Shown here: one piece after another, positions 36,960 through 48,615 of the stretch
How the letters are laid out: every line of letters starts with the position of its first letter
Position numbering within the stretch: position 1 is the first letter of the stretch
Assembly (NCBI GenBank): GCA_905478295.1
Contig: CAJQHZ010000035.1
Location: 54,498-118,497, forward strand
Direction of reading: 5' to 3'
From: an uncultured Flavobacteriales bacterium
GTDB taxonomy: Bacteria; Bacteroidota; Bacteroidia; Flavobacteriales; Schleiferiaceae
Length of the DNA stretch: 64,000 nt
Translations under genes and position numbers: made by a program
The notes under the pieces: generated by a model
Databases searched by the model: none
What the model saw: only the letters and a program-made list of their open reading frames with translations
Told to the model about the DNA's origin: nothing

Positions 36960-37655
36960 TTAGTCTATCAAAAAGATCGCGGGGCGCTTATGCAAACCAG
37001 GCAATTCTAAACTCCATTGCGCCACCGTTTGAGTTTTAATATTCTCACTATCTAAAGTAATATCTACAGCAATACAAAGCTTCGTTTCTGGATGTAAGGT
37101 GTTGATCAACTCTTCCAATAGTTTCCCATTGCGATAAGGTGTTTCCATGAAAATCTGTGTAATCCCGTCTCGTATATCTTTTTGCATGGCTTGGAACACT
37201 CGCTTACGAATAGGTCGATCGTGCGGCAAATAGCCTCTAAAGGCGAATTGTTGCCCATTAAATCCACTCGCCATTAACGCTAAGAGAATTGAAGAAGGGC
37301 CTACACATGGACGAACCTCAATTCCTTTACGATGTGCAATGCTAACAATCGTCGCACCGGGGTCGGCTACGCAAGGGACTCCTGCCTCTGAAAGAATTCC
37401 AATGGAATGTCCATTTTTGACAGGATCTAAAAATCCTGGTAGATCTAGAGGATCCGTCTGCTTATCGAGAATTTCAAGTCTCAACTCGCGCTGGTTTTTG
37501 TCAGGCAATAAATGCTTGATGTATGCACGAGCGGTTTTTTCATTTTCAACAATGAAGTAGGTTAGGCTATTGATGATAGCTACTACATCTTTTGGTAAAA
37601 TTGAATCAAAATTATCTTTCCCTAAAGTGTTAGGGAGTAAGTATATAGCAGCCAT
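36960..37655 (-). CDS. RsmI-like SAM-dependent methyltransferase (tetrapyrrole methylase fold)
   Basis: 231 residues. The core motifs are GILSEAGVPCVADPGATIV and GIEVRPCVGPSSILLALMASGFNGQQFAFRGYLP, the signature of the RsmI/YraL family (16S rRNA C1402 2'-O-methylation in E. coli). It is shorter at the N-terminus than RsmI (lacking the usual LYxVxTPIGNLxD start, here AIYLLPNTLGKDNF), so it is a divergent Bacteroidota subfamily, and the rRNA target is inferred. Start overlaps the LMW-PTP stop by one base. Confidence 0.83.
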   Translation of the reverse strand: MAAIYLLPNTLGKDNFDSILPKDVVAIINSLTYFIVENEKTARAYIKHLLPDKNQRELRLEILDKQTDPLDLPGFLDPVKNGHSIGILSEAGVPCVADPGATIVSIAHRKGIEVRPCVGPSSILLALMASGFNGQQFAFRGYLPHDRPIRKRVFQAMQKDIRDGITQIFMETPYRNGKLLEELINTLHPETKLCIAVDITLDSENIKTQTVAQWSLELPGLHKRPAIFLID

Positions 37656-38098
37656 TAGTGCGCTCTTAAAAAAGATTGAATAGCTTCTTCGAGAAGCTCG
37701 TAAACATGAGAAAAGCCTTCTTGTCCTCCAGTGTAGGGATCGGGTACTTGGCGATTTTCACCGGGATAGGACTCGTTCAAAATTAAACGGACCTTATTTT
37801 TTACTGATTCTTCAGGAGCCAATTGAATGAGATTCGAATGATTAGAACTGTCCATGGCGAAGATGATGTCAAAGAATTCGAAATCTTCTGCCGTCACTTG
37901 TCGCGAATGTTGATGGTCTATAGTAATTCCACGCTGTTTAGCTATCAAAATACTTCTTGTATCTGGACGTTCAGAAGCATGCCAACCCGATGTGCCTGCG
38001 GAATCTATGGTCCATTCATTAGGGGCGTACTTTTCCATTATGCCTTGGGCGAGGGGAGATCGGCAAATATTGCCCAAACAAACCATGAGTATTTTCAT
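37655..38098 (-). CDS. Low-molecular-weight protein-tyrosine phosphatase
   Basis: 147 residues. Catalytic loop CLGNICRSP (Cys7-x5-Arg13) at the N-terminus, DSAGTSGWHASERPD, FAMDSSNHSNL and the general-acid DPY in VPDPYTGG, so it appears active. The family dephosphorylates tyrosine kinases of capsule synthesis or small molecules. It lies downstream of dnaA on the same strand but a terminator at 38103-38132 separates the two. Confidence 0.92.
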   Translation of the reverse strand: MKILMVCLGNICRSPLAQGIMEKYAPNEWTIDSAGTSGWHASERPDTRSILIAKQRGITIDHQHSRQVTAEDFEFFDIIFAMDSSNHSNLIQLAPEESVKNKVRLILNESYPGENRQVPDPYTGGQEGFSHVYELLEEAIQSFLRAH

Positions 38099-38102
38099 AA
38101 AT

Positions 38103-38132
38103 AAAAAAAGTCAGTACCCTAAGATACTGACT
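38103..38132 (-). terminator. Rho-independent terminator after dnaA
   Basis: Stem AGTCAGTA (38109-38116) / TACTGACT (38125-38132) with an 8-base loop; on the minus strand the hairpin is followed by a run of T's (38109-38103). It lies 25 bases after the dnaA stop. Confidence 0.85.
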
Positions 38133-38157
38133 CTAAAACATTCGTTAAACTGTTTTT

Positions 38158-39591
38158 TTAAGCGAGTGTGAGACGTTTTTGTAAATCGTCAACATACGTA
38201 CGGAAACGTTTATCTGTTTCTTTCAAATTATTCACTGTTCTACACGCATGAAGAACAGTAGCATGATCTTTATTACCGCACTGTTGGCCAATACTGGCAA
38301 GACTATTTTTTGTGAGCTGTTTTGAGAAATACATGCTGAGCTGTCTCGCTTGTACAATTTCACGTTTACGAGTCTTTGATTTTAGTAATTCTAATGGCAT
38401 ATCGAAATAATCGCAAACCACCTTCTGAATAAAATCAATTGAGATCTCACGCGTTGTACTTTTTACGAATTTATCGACCATGGATTTAACCAACTCCATG
38501 GTAATCTGCTTTTTATTCAAGCTACTTTGTGCAAGTATACTAATGAGCGCGCCTTCGAGTTCTCTTATGTTGGAGTTGATCGAGTAGGCGATGTATTCAA
38601 TAATGTCTTGTTCAACCTCAATGCCATCGTTGTAAAGCTTTTTGCCTAAAATAGCAACACGGGTCTCAAGGCCAGGTTTTTGAAGATCGGCACTTAAGCC
38701 CCACTTAAAGCGACTTAAAAGGCGTTGTTCCATTCCCTGTAGCTCAACTGGTGCACGATCTGAACTTAAAATGATCTGCTTGCCATTTTGATGGAGGTGG
38801 TTAAAAATCTCAAAGAATACATCTTGTGTTTTCTCCTTACCTGAGAAGCTTTGTACATCGTCAATTACTAATACGTCAATCATTTGATAGAAATGGACGA
38901 AATCATTTTTTGTATTGTTTCGAATACTATCAATAAACTGCTGCGTAAATTTTTCGGCACTCACATAGAGTACCGTTTTCTCTGGGTAGTTGTCTTTAAT
39001 TTCAACTCCTATGGCATGCGCAAGATGCGTTTTCCCTAAACCTACTCCTCCGTATAGCATTAGCGGGTTAAATGAAGTGCCACCTGGATTCTTACTCACT
39101 GCATATCCTGCAGATCTAGCAAGTCTATTGCAATCCCCCTCGATGAAGTTTTCAAAGCTATAGTTCGGATTTAATTGGGAATCAATATTCAGTTTTTGCA
39201 AACCAGGTATGACGAAAGGATTTTTAATTTCCTTATCGTTCCCAATCTTCATCGGCATGTTAACGCTTTGACGAGGGTGTTTTTTGCGACCGCTGCTCGG
39301 TAGTTTCATTGTTGGGGCTTGAGCGTTACCGTATGCGTTTTCAAGCACGATGCTGTATACTAATTTTGCATCTTGGCTTAAGGATTTGGTAATGGCAGCT
39401 TTCAAGAGTTGTATGTAGTGCTCCTCGAGATATTCGTAAAAGAACTTTGAAGGTACCTGAACGGTGATAATGTTTGTTTGAAGTTTTACTGGTTTAATAG
39501 GTTCAAACCAGGTGCGGTAGCACTGGTCATCAACGTTGTCTTGAATAAATTGCAAGGCTTCATTCCAGACATCATTAACGCTTTTCTCCAT
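38158..39591 (-). CDS. dnaA: Chromosomal replication initiator protein DnaA
   Basis: 477 residues from ATG 39591 (MEKSVNDVWN); ATG 39597 two codons earlier is possible. Domain I (about 1-90: CYRTWFEPIKPVKL), linker, AAA+ domain III with GGVGLGKTHLAHAIG (Walker A), VLVIDDVQSFSGKE (Walker B) and LSSDRAPVEL, and domain IV with the DnaA-box helix-turn-helix GNKDHATVLHACRTVNNL. Full length. An inverted repeat sits directly upstream (39607-39634), then an AT-rich intergenic region. Confidence 0.97.
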   Translation of the reverse strand: MEKSVNDVWNEALQFIQDNVDDQCYRTWFEPIKPVKLQTNIITVQVPSKFFYEYLEEHYIQLLKAAITKSLSQDAKLVYSIVLENAYGNAQAPTMKLPSSGRKKHPRQSVNMPMKIGNDKEIKNPFVIPGLQKLNIDSQLNPNYSFENFIEGDCNRLARSAGYAVSKNPGGTSFNPLMLYGGVGLGKTHLAHAIGVEIKDNYPEKTVLYVSAEKFTQQFIDSIRNNTKNDFVHFYQMIDVLVIDDVQSFSGKEKTQDVFFEIFNHLHQNGKQIILSSDRAPVELQGMEQRLLSRFKWGLSADLQKPGLETRVAILGKKLYNDGIEVEQDIIEYIAYSINSNIRELEGALISILAQSSLNKKQITMELVKSMVDKFVKSTTREISIDFIQKVVCDYFDMPLELLKSKTRKREIVQARQLSMYFSKQLTKNSLASIGQQCGNKDHATVLHACRTVNNLKETDKRFRTYVDDLQKRLTLA

Positions 39592-39606
39592 GGTCAAATA
39601 TTATCT

Positions 39607-39634
39607 TATCCCAAGGCTGTTCAAACTTGGGATA
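39607..39634. repeat. Perfect 9-bp inverted repeat just upstream of dnaA
   Basis: TATCCCAAG (39607-39615) and CTTGGGATA (39626-39634), 10-base spacer, ending 16 bases before the dnaA ATG. It could be an operator, or in the 5' leader a hairpin near the ribosome-binding region. It has no T-run, so it is not a terminator for dnaA-side transcription. Confidence 0.7.
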
Positions 39635-39925
39635 GTGTTGTGTGTATTAGTAAACTTTTCTGGCGGCAATCGAAGAGTGTAATCATCTTTTTGACTGCAT
39701 AACAAATGTGTTCATAAAATCTGATTGAAAAAAATTTATTTGCTATTGTGTTAATAAAAAGTTTTGCTTAAGGAGATGTGTAACATGTTGATTTTCAGTG
39801 TTTAGTATAAATGCCCAAAAATTTTGAGTATAAATTACCATGTATCTCCCTAATTGTTCAAAAATCTCAATGTCGTGCTTTGTTTACACTACGTTAACAA
39901 AACTAAGCAATCTAATTTAGTGACT
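39635..39925. other. AT-rich intergenic region between dnaA and the thioesterase gene
   Basis: About 290 bases without a gene. It is conspicuously AT-rich, with a direct repeat AGTATAAAT at 39804-39812 and 39827-39835 (23 bases apart) and GGAGAT/ATCTCC arms at 39772 and 39844. No copy of the DnaA box TTATCCACA, or its complement, was found. It must carry the promoters of the divergent dnaA and thioesterase genes; I could not find a full TTG-N19-TAnnTTTG match in either direction. An origin of replication is not supported. Confidence 0.5.
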
Positions 39926-40342
39926 ATGAAACATGTAGAAATTAAAGACACACATACGTTTCGACCGAGGTATTCTGAGACGGATCAAATGGGTGTAGTC
40001 TATTATGGAAATTACGCTGCTTATTTTGAGGTAGGTCGAGTCGAATTATTACGAAAATTGGGAGTTTCTTACGCACAGCTTGAAGCAGACGGAACGATGC
40101 TGCCTGTGGTTCACATGAGTATCGATTTCAAAAGAGGTGCGAAGTACGATGAAGAAGTCCAATTAGAGACATCTATAAATGAATTTCCCACTAGGAAGAT
40201 ATCATTTTACCACATCTTAAAAGATAAAGAAGGTAAGACGTTAGTTTCGGGTAAAGTAGTACTTGTGTTTGTAGATAAAATCACATTTAAACCGAAAAGC
40301 TGTCCAGAGGAACTCACTTCGTTATTTTCGAATGTGTCTTAA
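39926..40342 (+). CDS. Acyl-CoA thioesterase, 4-hydroxybenzoyl-CoA thioesterase (YbgC/FadM) family
   Basis: 138 residues from ATG 39926 (MKHVEIKDTH). Hot-dog fold with the family signature RYSETDQMGVVYYGNYAAYFEVGRVELL, containing the catalytic Asp, then RGAKYDEEVQLET and a closing strand VSGKVVLVFVDK. Such enzymes hydrolyse short or medium acyl-CoA or acyl-ACP. The extension upstream to 39854 has no conserved features. Its 3' end overlaps that of the convergent metallopeptidase gene by 29 bases. Confidence 0.9.
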   Translation: MKHVEIKDTHTFRPRYSETDQMGVVYYGNYAAYFEVGRVELLRKLGVSYAQLEADGTMLPVVHMSIDFKRGAKYDEEVQLETSINEFPTRKISFYHILKDKEGKTLVSGKVVLVFVDKITFKPKSCPEELTSLFSNVS

Positions 40343-41897
40343 TTAAGACACATTCACCTGTTCCATACTGAATTTCTAATATGCCCGATGTGCGGTCCGG
40401 AAGCATTAGTACCCCTGTAGTAGCTTTCGACCATAAAAGCTGCCCTGTCCAATTAAAACAATTAATCATAGCTGGTATGCCTTCGGCAGTTTTTAAAAAA
40501 CTTCCAAATTCGCTACTAGCAATATGCTCCTTTTTAGCTCTAGAGGCAGATTCGCCTAATGCAGTAGCGGCAAGAATATTCTTCGGTGCACCAAAGGCCA
40601 AAGTAAGGGCATTATAGTGCGATCCATTGTAAAGTAAAGAATCGGCCCAAAGGAAATTTATCGCGATTTGCCTCAACGTTTGATTCGGCATTATAGAATG
40701 AACACCTTCTAAAATAATTTTATCAGCAACGCTTCCACCTACATTTGGATTTGCACTAAATTCTAACATTGCACTAGACATAATATCTGTGTGCTGGTAG
40801 ATGGAGTTAAAAACCAGTTGATTGTAGTTCTTTACACCATCATAAGATACGCTTCTGCCGTTCCAAAATTCATTATTACCGTCCCAATCAAATACTCGCA
40901 TACTCGATACACCCAAACGTCTGCCATATCGTTCTGCCAAATAATCCCCAAAGGCTTCATCAAAACTTCTTCGCTGCATTCCTAAATTTGTTCCTGGTGC
41001 CGCACCGTGGGATAGAGCGTGACCGAATTCGTGAATAATGACATCCGCATCTTCGGCATCATCAACACCGCCTTCTCCGAAATACAGGCGGGGAGGGGAA
41101 TAGCCGTAATTAAACATGCTGTTGTCTTGCCCATTCAATGCTTGTGCATCTGCTTGGATAGTATAAGTCATAATTGCGCCATACCCTAAGGTATTTAGGT
41201 ATCTCGAGAGTGCTGAAACATGGTATACGCACATTACTTGTTCAAATTCAGGAGCCGTTCTACCACCGGTCCAATCTTGAGGTGAGGTACTGGGTAAAAT
41301 ATAAGGGGCATCAAAATCCACAATTTCTATATACTCATTACGAAGAAAGGTGGTGTCAGCAATCCTTTCTACCGTTAGCGTATCAATAATGCTTAATGAG
41401 TCTAATACGGTACCGTTCGCATCGTTAAGATCTTTATAAATACCTCCATACGTTAAATTGTAGGGGGTGAGCGGATCCGGGCTAAAAACTCTTACCGGAA
41501 CTGTCGTGTCACTGAAGTGAACTGTTAGGTCTCGCTCGAGTAGCAGTGTACCTTCAGGAGTAATGTACCGGATTGCATGGAGCGCTCCATCCAAGAGTGT
41601 ATCGGGTACAACTGCAAACCACTTGTCGTCATGATAAATCAAAGAAGAGGTGACTTCATCCGGCAATCTCGTGCGTTTATTAAAATCTAAGGTAGATTGT
41701 GATTTCAACACTTTTCCAGATGCATCTCTTACTTGTAAAAATTGTTCTTCTAGGAGCAAATTTCCGTCAAGAAGGTAGTGGTAACGCTCATAGATAGCAT
41801 GAGGCGTAGTTGTTTTAAAAAACGAGCGCGTGGTAAGCTCCTGACTAAAAGTAGCGTTAACTACTAGGAAGAAGAGTAATGTGATGATTCTTTTCAA
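40314..41897 (-). CDS. Secreted HExxH zinc metallopeptidase (gluzincin-type)
   Basis: 527 residues; signal peptide MKRIITLLFFLVVNATFSQ. The active site is HEFGH (289-293) with a downstream DEAFGD (Glu314), the gluzincin third ligand pattern as in M4/M36 peptidases, followed by SYDGVKNYNQLVFNSIYQHTDIMSSAML. The N-terminal ~210 residues may be a propeptide. The last ~75 residues are beta-rich but do not match the T9SS sorting-domain pattern I recognise in the other two secreted proteins of this window. A secreted protease seems likely; exact family is uncertain. It begins 41 bases inside yigZ. Confidence 0.8.
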   Translation of the reverse strand: MKRIITLLFFLVVNATFSQELTTRSFFKTTTPHAIYERYHYLLDGNLLLEEQFLQVRDASGKVLKSQSTLDFNKRTRLPDEVTSSLIYHDDKWFAVVPDTLLDGALHAIRYITPEGTLLLERDLTVHFSDTTVPVRVFSPDPLTPYNLTYGGIYKDLNDANGTVLDSLSIIDTLTVERIADTTFLRNEYIEIVDFDAPYILPSTSPQDWTGGRTAPEFEQVMCVYHVSALSRYLNTLGYGAIMTYTIQADAQALNGQDNSMFNYGYSPPRLYFGEGGVDDAEDADVIIHEFGHALSHGAAPGTNLGMQRRSFDEAFGDYLAERYGRRLGVSSMRVFDWDGNNEFWNGRSVSYDGVKNYNQLVFNSIYQHTDIMSSAMLEFSANPNVGGSVADKIILEGVHSIMPNQTLRQIAINFLWADSLLYNGSHYNALTLAFGAPKNILAATALGESASRAKKEHIASSEFGSFLKTAEGIPAMINCFNWTGQLLWSKATTGVLMLPDRTSGILEIQYGTGECVLIKTHSKITK

Positions 41898-42468
41898 ATT
41901 GGTCCTTTATTTCTTCATATTGACTTTGCACTACCTCCAGTGTATACGTTAAAGATAATCCTTGTTTTCTTTCAACCACGTGGAGTTCGGCTTGTTTAAC
42001 TATTCGCTCTACAAAAGACAATTGGTCATAAGAGAATTGAAGATTGAGTTGTCCAGTGACCCAATTTTTTATACTAATGTTTTCGCGAATCGCGTCCTCC
42101 GCTGCTGTACCATAGGCTTCTATCAGCCCAGGCACGCCAAGCTTCGTACCGCCAAAGTAACGTACTACGACACAGCCAACATTCACTAATTCATGGCTTA
42201 TTAATGTGCGAAGTATTGGAGTTCCTGCGGTGTGCGCAGGTTCTCCGTCGTCAGAGCTGCGCTCTATGATCGCTTCTGGATATACCCGAAGGGCCCAACA
42301 ATAGTGACGAGCACTAGATTCTTGTGTTTTAATAAAATCCAATTGGACTTTAAAGCTGTCCTCATCTTCACAGTGAAAAAGGTAGCAGTAGAATTTACTT
42401 CCCTTTGATTTAAAAATGCCTTTTGATGGCCGTTCAACGCTGTAATAAAGATCGCTATCCTCGTTCAT
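41857..42468 (-). CDS. YigZ/IMPACT family protein
   Basis: 203 residues. UPF0029/IMPACT N-terminal signature: HYCWALRV, SDDGEPAHTAGTPIL and VGCVVVRYFGGTKLGVPGLIEAYG; C-terminal DUF1949-like domain. Full length. Homologues of IMPACT influence translation control in eukaryotes; the bacterial function is unsettled. Overlaps ribD by 14 bases and the metallopeptidase start by 41 bases, all on the minus strand. Confidence 0.92.
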   Translation of the reverse strand: MNEDSDLYYSVERPSKGIFKSKGSKFYCYLFHCEDEDSFKVQLDFIKTQESSARHYCWALRVYPEAIIERSSDDGEPAHTAGTPILRTLISHELVNVGCVVVRYFGGTKLGVPGLIEAYGTAAEDAIRENISIKNWVTGQLNLQFSYDQLSFVERIVKQAELHVVERKQGLSLTYTLEVVQSQYEEIKDQFEKNHHITLLPSS

Positions 42469-43459
42469 AACGGTCTGTTCCTAGCTTGTAGGTTGTCTGC
42501 GGTACGAGAAGATTTGGTGCAGTAATTCCCTCATTTATAGATGCGTTTGAGGTAAAACGGTGCCACTGGTCAACAATGCCCGAATCAACAAACGATTGAA
42601 GCACTCGACCTCCACCTTCGACCAAAACATGATGTATACCATAGTTCAAGAGTTCCGGAAGCCACTGCACAATTTCGTATGGATCGCAAATGATTTTATC
42701 CCCTTCTAGCTCTGATACTTTTCCGATAAAGAGTGGAGCGACTGCTAAATTTTCCAATGCGGATGAATTTGGCAAAGTGTTGTTTACTAGTATTATTGGT
42801 CGTGGATTCGTGCCATGGTAATTGCGCGTGGTAAGCGATGGCCGATCCCAATTCAAAGTTTTTGCAGAAATGAGGATACCATCGACTTCCGAACGTAACT
42901 GATGGGATTTTACTGCTGCTAATGGGCCAGATATTAAAGACGCCTCTTCATTTATTGTGCGCTTACTATCCAGATACCCATCTAAGGTTTGCGCCCACTT
43001 CAGTGTTACAAAAGGTCTATTGTTTTCTTTGTTGCAGAAGAAGACTTGATTTAGTTGTCGAAATGTAGTGGGGTCCGCAGAAAACAATACTTCTACGCCG
43101 TGCGACTGTAGGTGTTTGACTCCTTTTCCATTTACTAGAACATTAGTATCAGAGCAACCTATGACCACCTTAGGAATACGACTGTTCGTTATTAAAAGGC
43201 TACAAGGCGGCGTTTTTCCATAATGGGCGCAAGGTTCTAAACTGCAATACAAGGTACTAGAGGCGAGGAGAGATAGGTCTTTCACACTTTTAATAGCCAT
43301 GACTTCTGCGTGTGGTTCACCAGCTTTGTGGTGGTATCCTTCACCGATTATTTCTCCATTATGCACGATGACCGCGCCAACCATTGGATTAGGTGCGGTA
43401 CGGCCTTTGGCATAGTTAGCCAATTGTAAGCAACGTGTGAGAAACTTGGCGTGAGACAT
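42455..43459 (-). CDS. ribD: Bifunctional riboflavin biosynthesis deaminase/reductase
   Basis: 334 residues from ATG 43459 (MSHAKFLTRC). N-terminal cytidine-deaminase-like domain with zinc motif HAEVMAI and YCSLEPCAHYGKTPPC; C-terminal dihydrofolate-reductase-like reductase domain (FVTLKWAQTLDGYLDS, VDGILISAKTLNWDRPSLTTR, VLVEGGGRVLQSFVDSG). Performs the second and third steps of riboflavin synthesis. Divergent from prmC with a 39-base gap. Confidence 0.95.
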   Translation of the reverse strand: MSHAKFLTRCLQLANYAKGRTAPNPMVGAVIVHNGEIIGEGYHHKAGEPHAEVMAIKSVKDLSLLASSTLYCSLEPCAHYGKTPPCSLLITNSRIPKVVIGCSDTNVLVNGKGVKHLQSHGVEVLFSADPTTFRQLNQVFFCNKENNRPFVTLKWAQTLDGYLDSKRTINEEASLISGPLAAVKSHQLRSEVDGILISAKTLNWDRPSLTTRNYHGTNPRPIILVNNTLPNSSALENLAVAPLFIGKVSELEGDKIICDPYEIVQWLPELLNYGIHHVLVEGGGRVLQSFVDSGIVDQWHRFTSNASINEGITAPNLLVPQTTYKLGTDRYERG

Positions 43460-43498
43460 AGGGCAAAGGTAGTGGTGCAAGTCGTATTTTCGGCAGAG

Positions 43499-46793
<3,295 letters not shown>

Positions 46794-46801
<8 letters not shown>

Positions 46802-47690
46802 AATAGACCTATCTGGAGTCGGTGTAGCACTCGTTACTCCCTTTCAACGTGATGATAGCCAAAGCGTGGACTATGATGCGCTAGAACGTTTATTAGAGCA
46901 CTGTATTTTTAATGGTGTAACCTACTTTGTTGTAAACGGTACTACTGCTGAAAATCCAGTATTAACTACCGATGAAAAGCAACGTATTCTGCAGTTTGTA
47001 CTAAAAATTACTGCAGGCAGAATTCCCGTCGTTTTCGGTATCGGCGGTAATAATACCAATGCTTTAGTTGAAGAGTTAAACGTGTTCGATACGGAAGGTG
47101 TTTCGGCAATACTCAGTGCAAGTCCATACTACAACAAGCCATCCCAAGAAGGAATTTATCAGCACTATGCCGCTCTTAGCGCTGCAAGCCCTCTACCATT
47201 AATCGTATATAATGTTCCTGGAAGAACCAGCAGCAATATCAGTGCGCAGACCACGATTCGCCTTGCCAAGGACTTTGGCAATATCGTCGCTATTAAGGAG
47301 GCCAGTGGCAACCTGGATCAAATCACGGAAATATTGCTCGAAAGACCTGCGGGTTTCCAAGTGTTATCTGGAGATGATAACCTGACGTTTGCAATGATGG
47401 CCTTAGGTGCAGAGGGTGTTATTTCAGTAAGTGGGCAAGGAGTTCCTGAAGTCTTTTGCGCTATGGCTAAGCACATGAAGGAGGGTCGGTGGACCCAAGC
47501 TCGGGCTGCTCATTTAAGTATTTACGACTTAACGAACCAATTATTTGAGGAAGGTAACCCCGCAGGTATAAAAGCATTATTGGAGACCAGAGGCATCACT
47601 CAGGCAACCGTCCGCCTGCCTCTAGTAGAAGCTACGGACAATCTTAAGAATACATTAGCTGCAAGTTTAGAAATTCTTAACCTGACCTAA
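46794..47690 (+). CDS. dapA: 4-hydroxy-tetrahydrodipicolinate synthase
   Basis: 298 residues. DapA condenses pyruvate and aspartate semialdehyde in lysine and meso-diaminopimelate synthesis. Conserved: VVNGTTAENPVLT, GIGGNNTNALVEEL, ASPYYNKPSQEGIYQHY, IVYNVPGRTSSN with catalytic Tyr139, and VAIKEASGNLDQ with the Schiff-base Lys168; QGVPEVFCAM late. Overlaps the DUF6913-like gene by 8 bases. The 100-base gap downstream (47691-47790) shows no identified element. Confidence 0.95.
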
Positions 47691-47790
47691 TTCATTGTTA
47701 ATTAAGCACACAATCTTAACCTTAAGCTAAGTCAGTTTAAACACAGCCTTTTGGTTTTCTAAGCATGTTTGTTAAAAGACATGGCCACTA

Positions 47791-48612
47791 ATGAAATCAA
47801 AACGACCGTTAGAAGTTTGCGTTATAAGCGACTTGCATTTGGGTACCTATGGATGCCATGCAAAGCAGTTGAATCCCTATCTCAAATCCATCCAGCCTAA
47901 AACCCTTATTCTTAATGGTGATATCATTGATATTTGGAATTTTCGCAAACGCTATTTCCCAAAGGACCATCTCAAGGTAGTTCGAACGATTTTAAAAATG
48001 GCCGCTTCAGGCGTAGATGTACACTACATAACCGGTAACCACGATGAAGCGCTGCGTAGATTCAGTAACACGACCATTGGTAAAATTCAATTGTCAAACA
48101 AACTAGTGCTCAAATTGGATGGCAAGAAAGTGTGGATTTTTCACGGTGATATTTTCGATCGAAGTATCCAAGGTGCTAAAATTATTGCAAAACTAGGCGG
48201 TTGGGGATATGACTTCTTAATCCTTTTTAATCGACTCCTAAATGATGTACTAACAGCGATCGGTCGCGAAAAGTACAGTTTTTCGAAAATGGTAAAGGAA
48301 CGAGTAAAACAAGCAGTCAAGTTCATTGGCGATTTTGAACAAATAGCGGCAGATTTGGCGATCAAAAAAGGTTATGACGCGGTTATATGCGGACACATCC
48401 ATCAGCCTCAAATTCGCGAAGTGCAAAGCGCTAACGGCAGTACAATGTATATGAATAGTGGCGATTGGGTCGAAAACCTTACATCACTTGAATACATGGA
48501 TAAAAAATGGCAACTATCCACTTTTCCACAGAGTAAAACCATTAGCTTCGACGATACTGAAGATGAACCGTTCGATGATGATCTATTGGAAGAGCTTACA
48601 AAAGCTGTATAG
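47791..48612 (+). CDS. LpxH-like UDP-2,3-diacylglucosamine diphosphatase (calcineurin-type phosphoesterase)
   Basis: 273 residues. Metallophosphoesterase motifs in order: SDLHLG (Asp, His), LNGDIIDIW, ITGNHDEAL, HGD and CGHIHQPQ. This arrangement, with the FRKRYFPKDHLKV insert, matches LpxH-type enzymes of Bacteroidota that cleave UDP-2,3-diacylglucosamine in lipid A synthesis. The C-terminus is acidic. The next gene begins 3 bases later and encodes a glycosyltransferase-like protein, so both may concern envelope lipids. Confidence 0.85.
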   Translation: MKSKRPLEVCVISDLHLGTYGCHAKQLNPYLKSIQPKTLILNGDIIDIWNFRKRYFPKDHLKVVRTILKMAASGVDVHYITGNHDEALRRFSNTTIGKIQLSNKLVLKLDGKKVWIFHGDIFDRSIQGAKIIAKLGGWGYDFLILFNRLLNDVLTAIGREKYSFSKMVKERVKQAVKFIGDFEQIAADLAIKKGYDAVICGHIHQPQIREVQSANGSTMYMNSGDWVENLTSLEYMDKKWQLSTFPQSKTISFDDTEDEPFDDDLLEELTKAV

Positions 48613-48615
48613 TCC

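Noticed and set aside
39635..39925. Origin of replication beside dnaA
   Set aside because: AT-rich but no DnaA box found on either strand; in this phylum oriC is often not next to dnaA.
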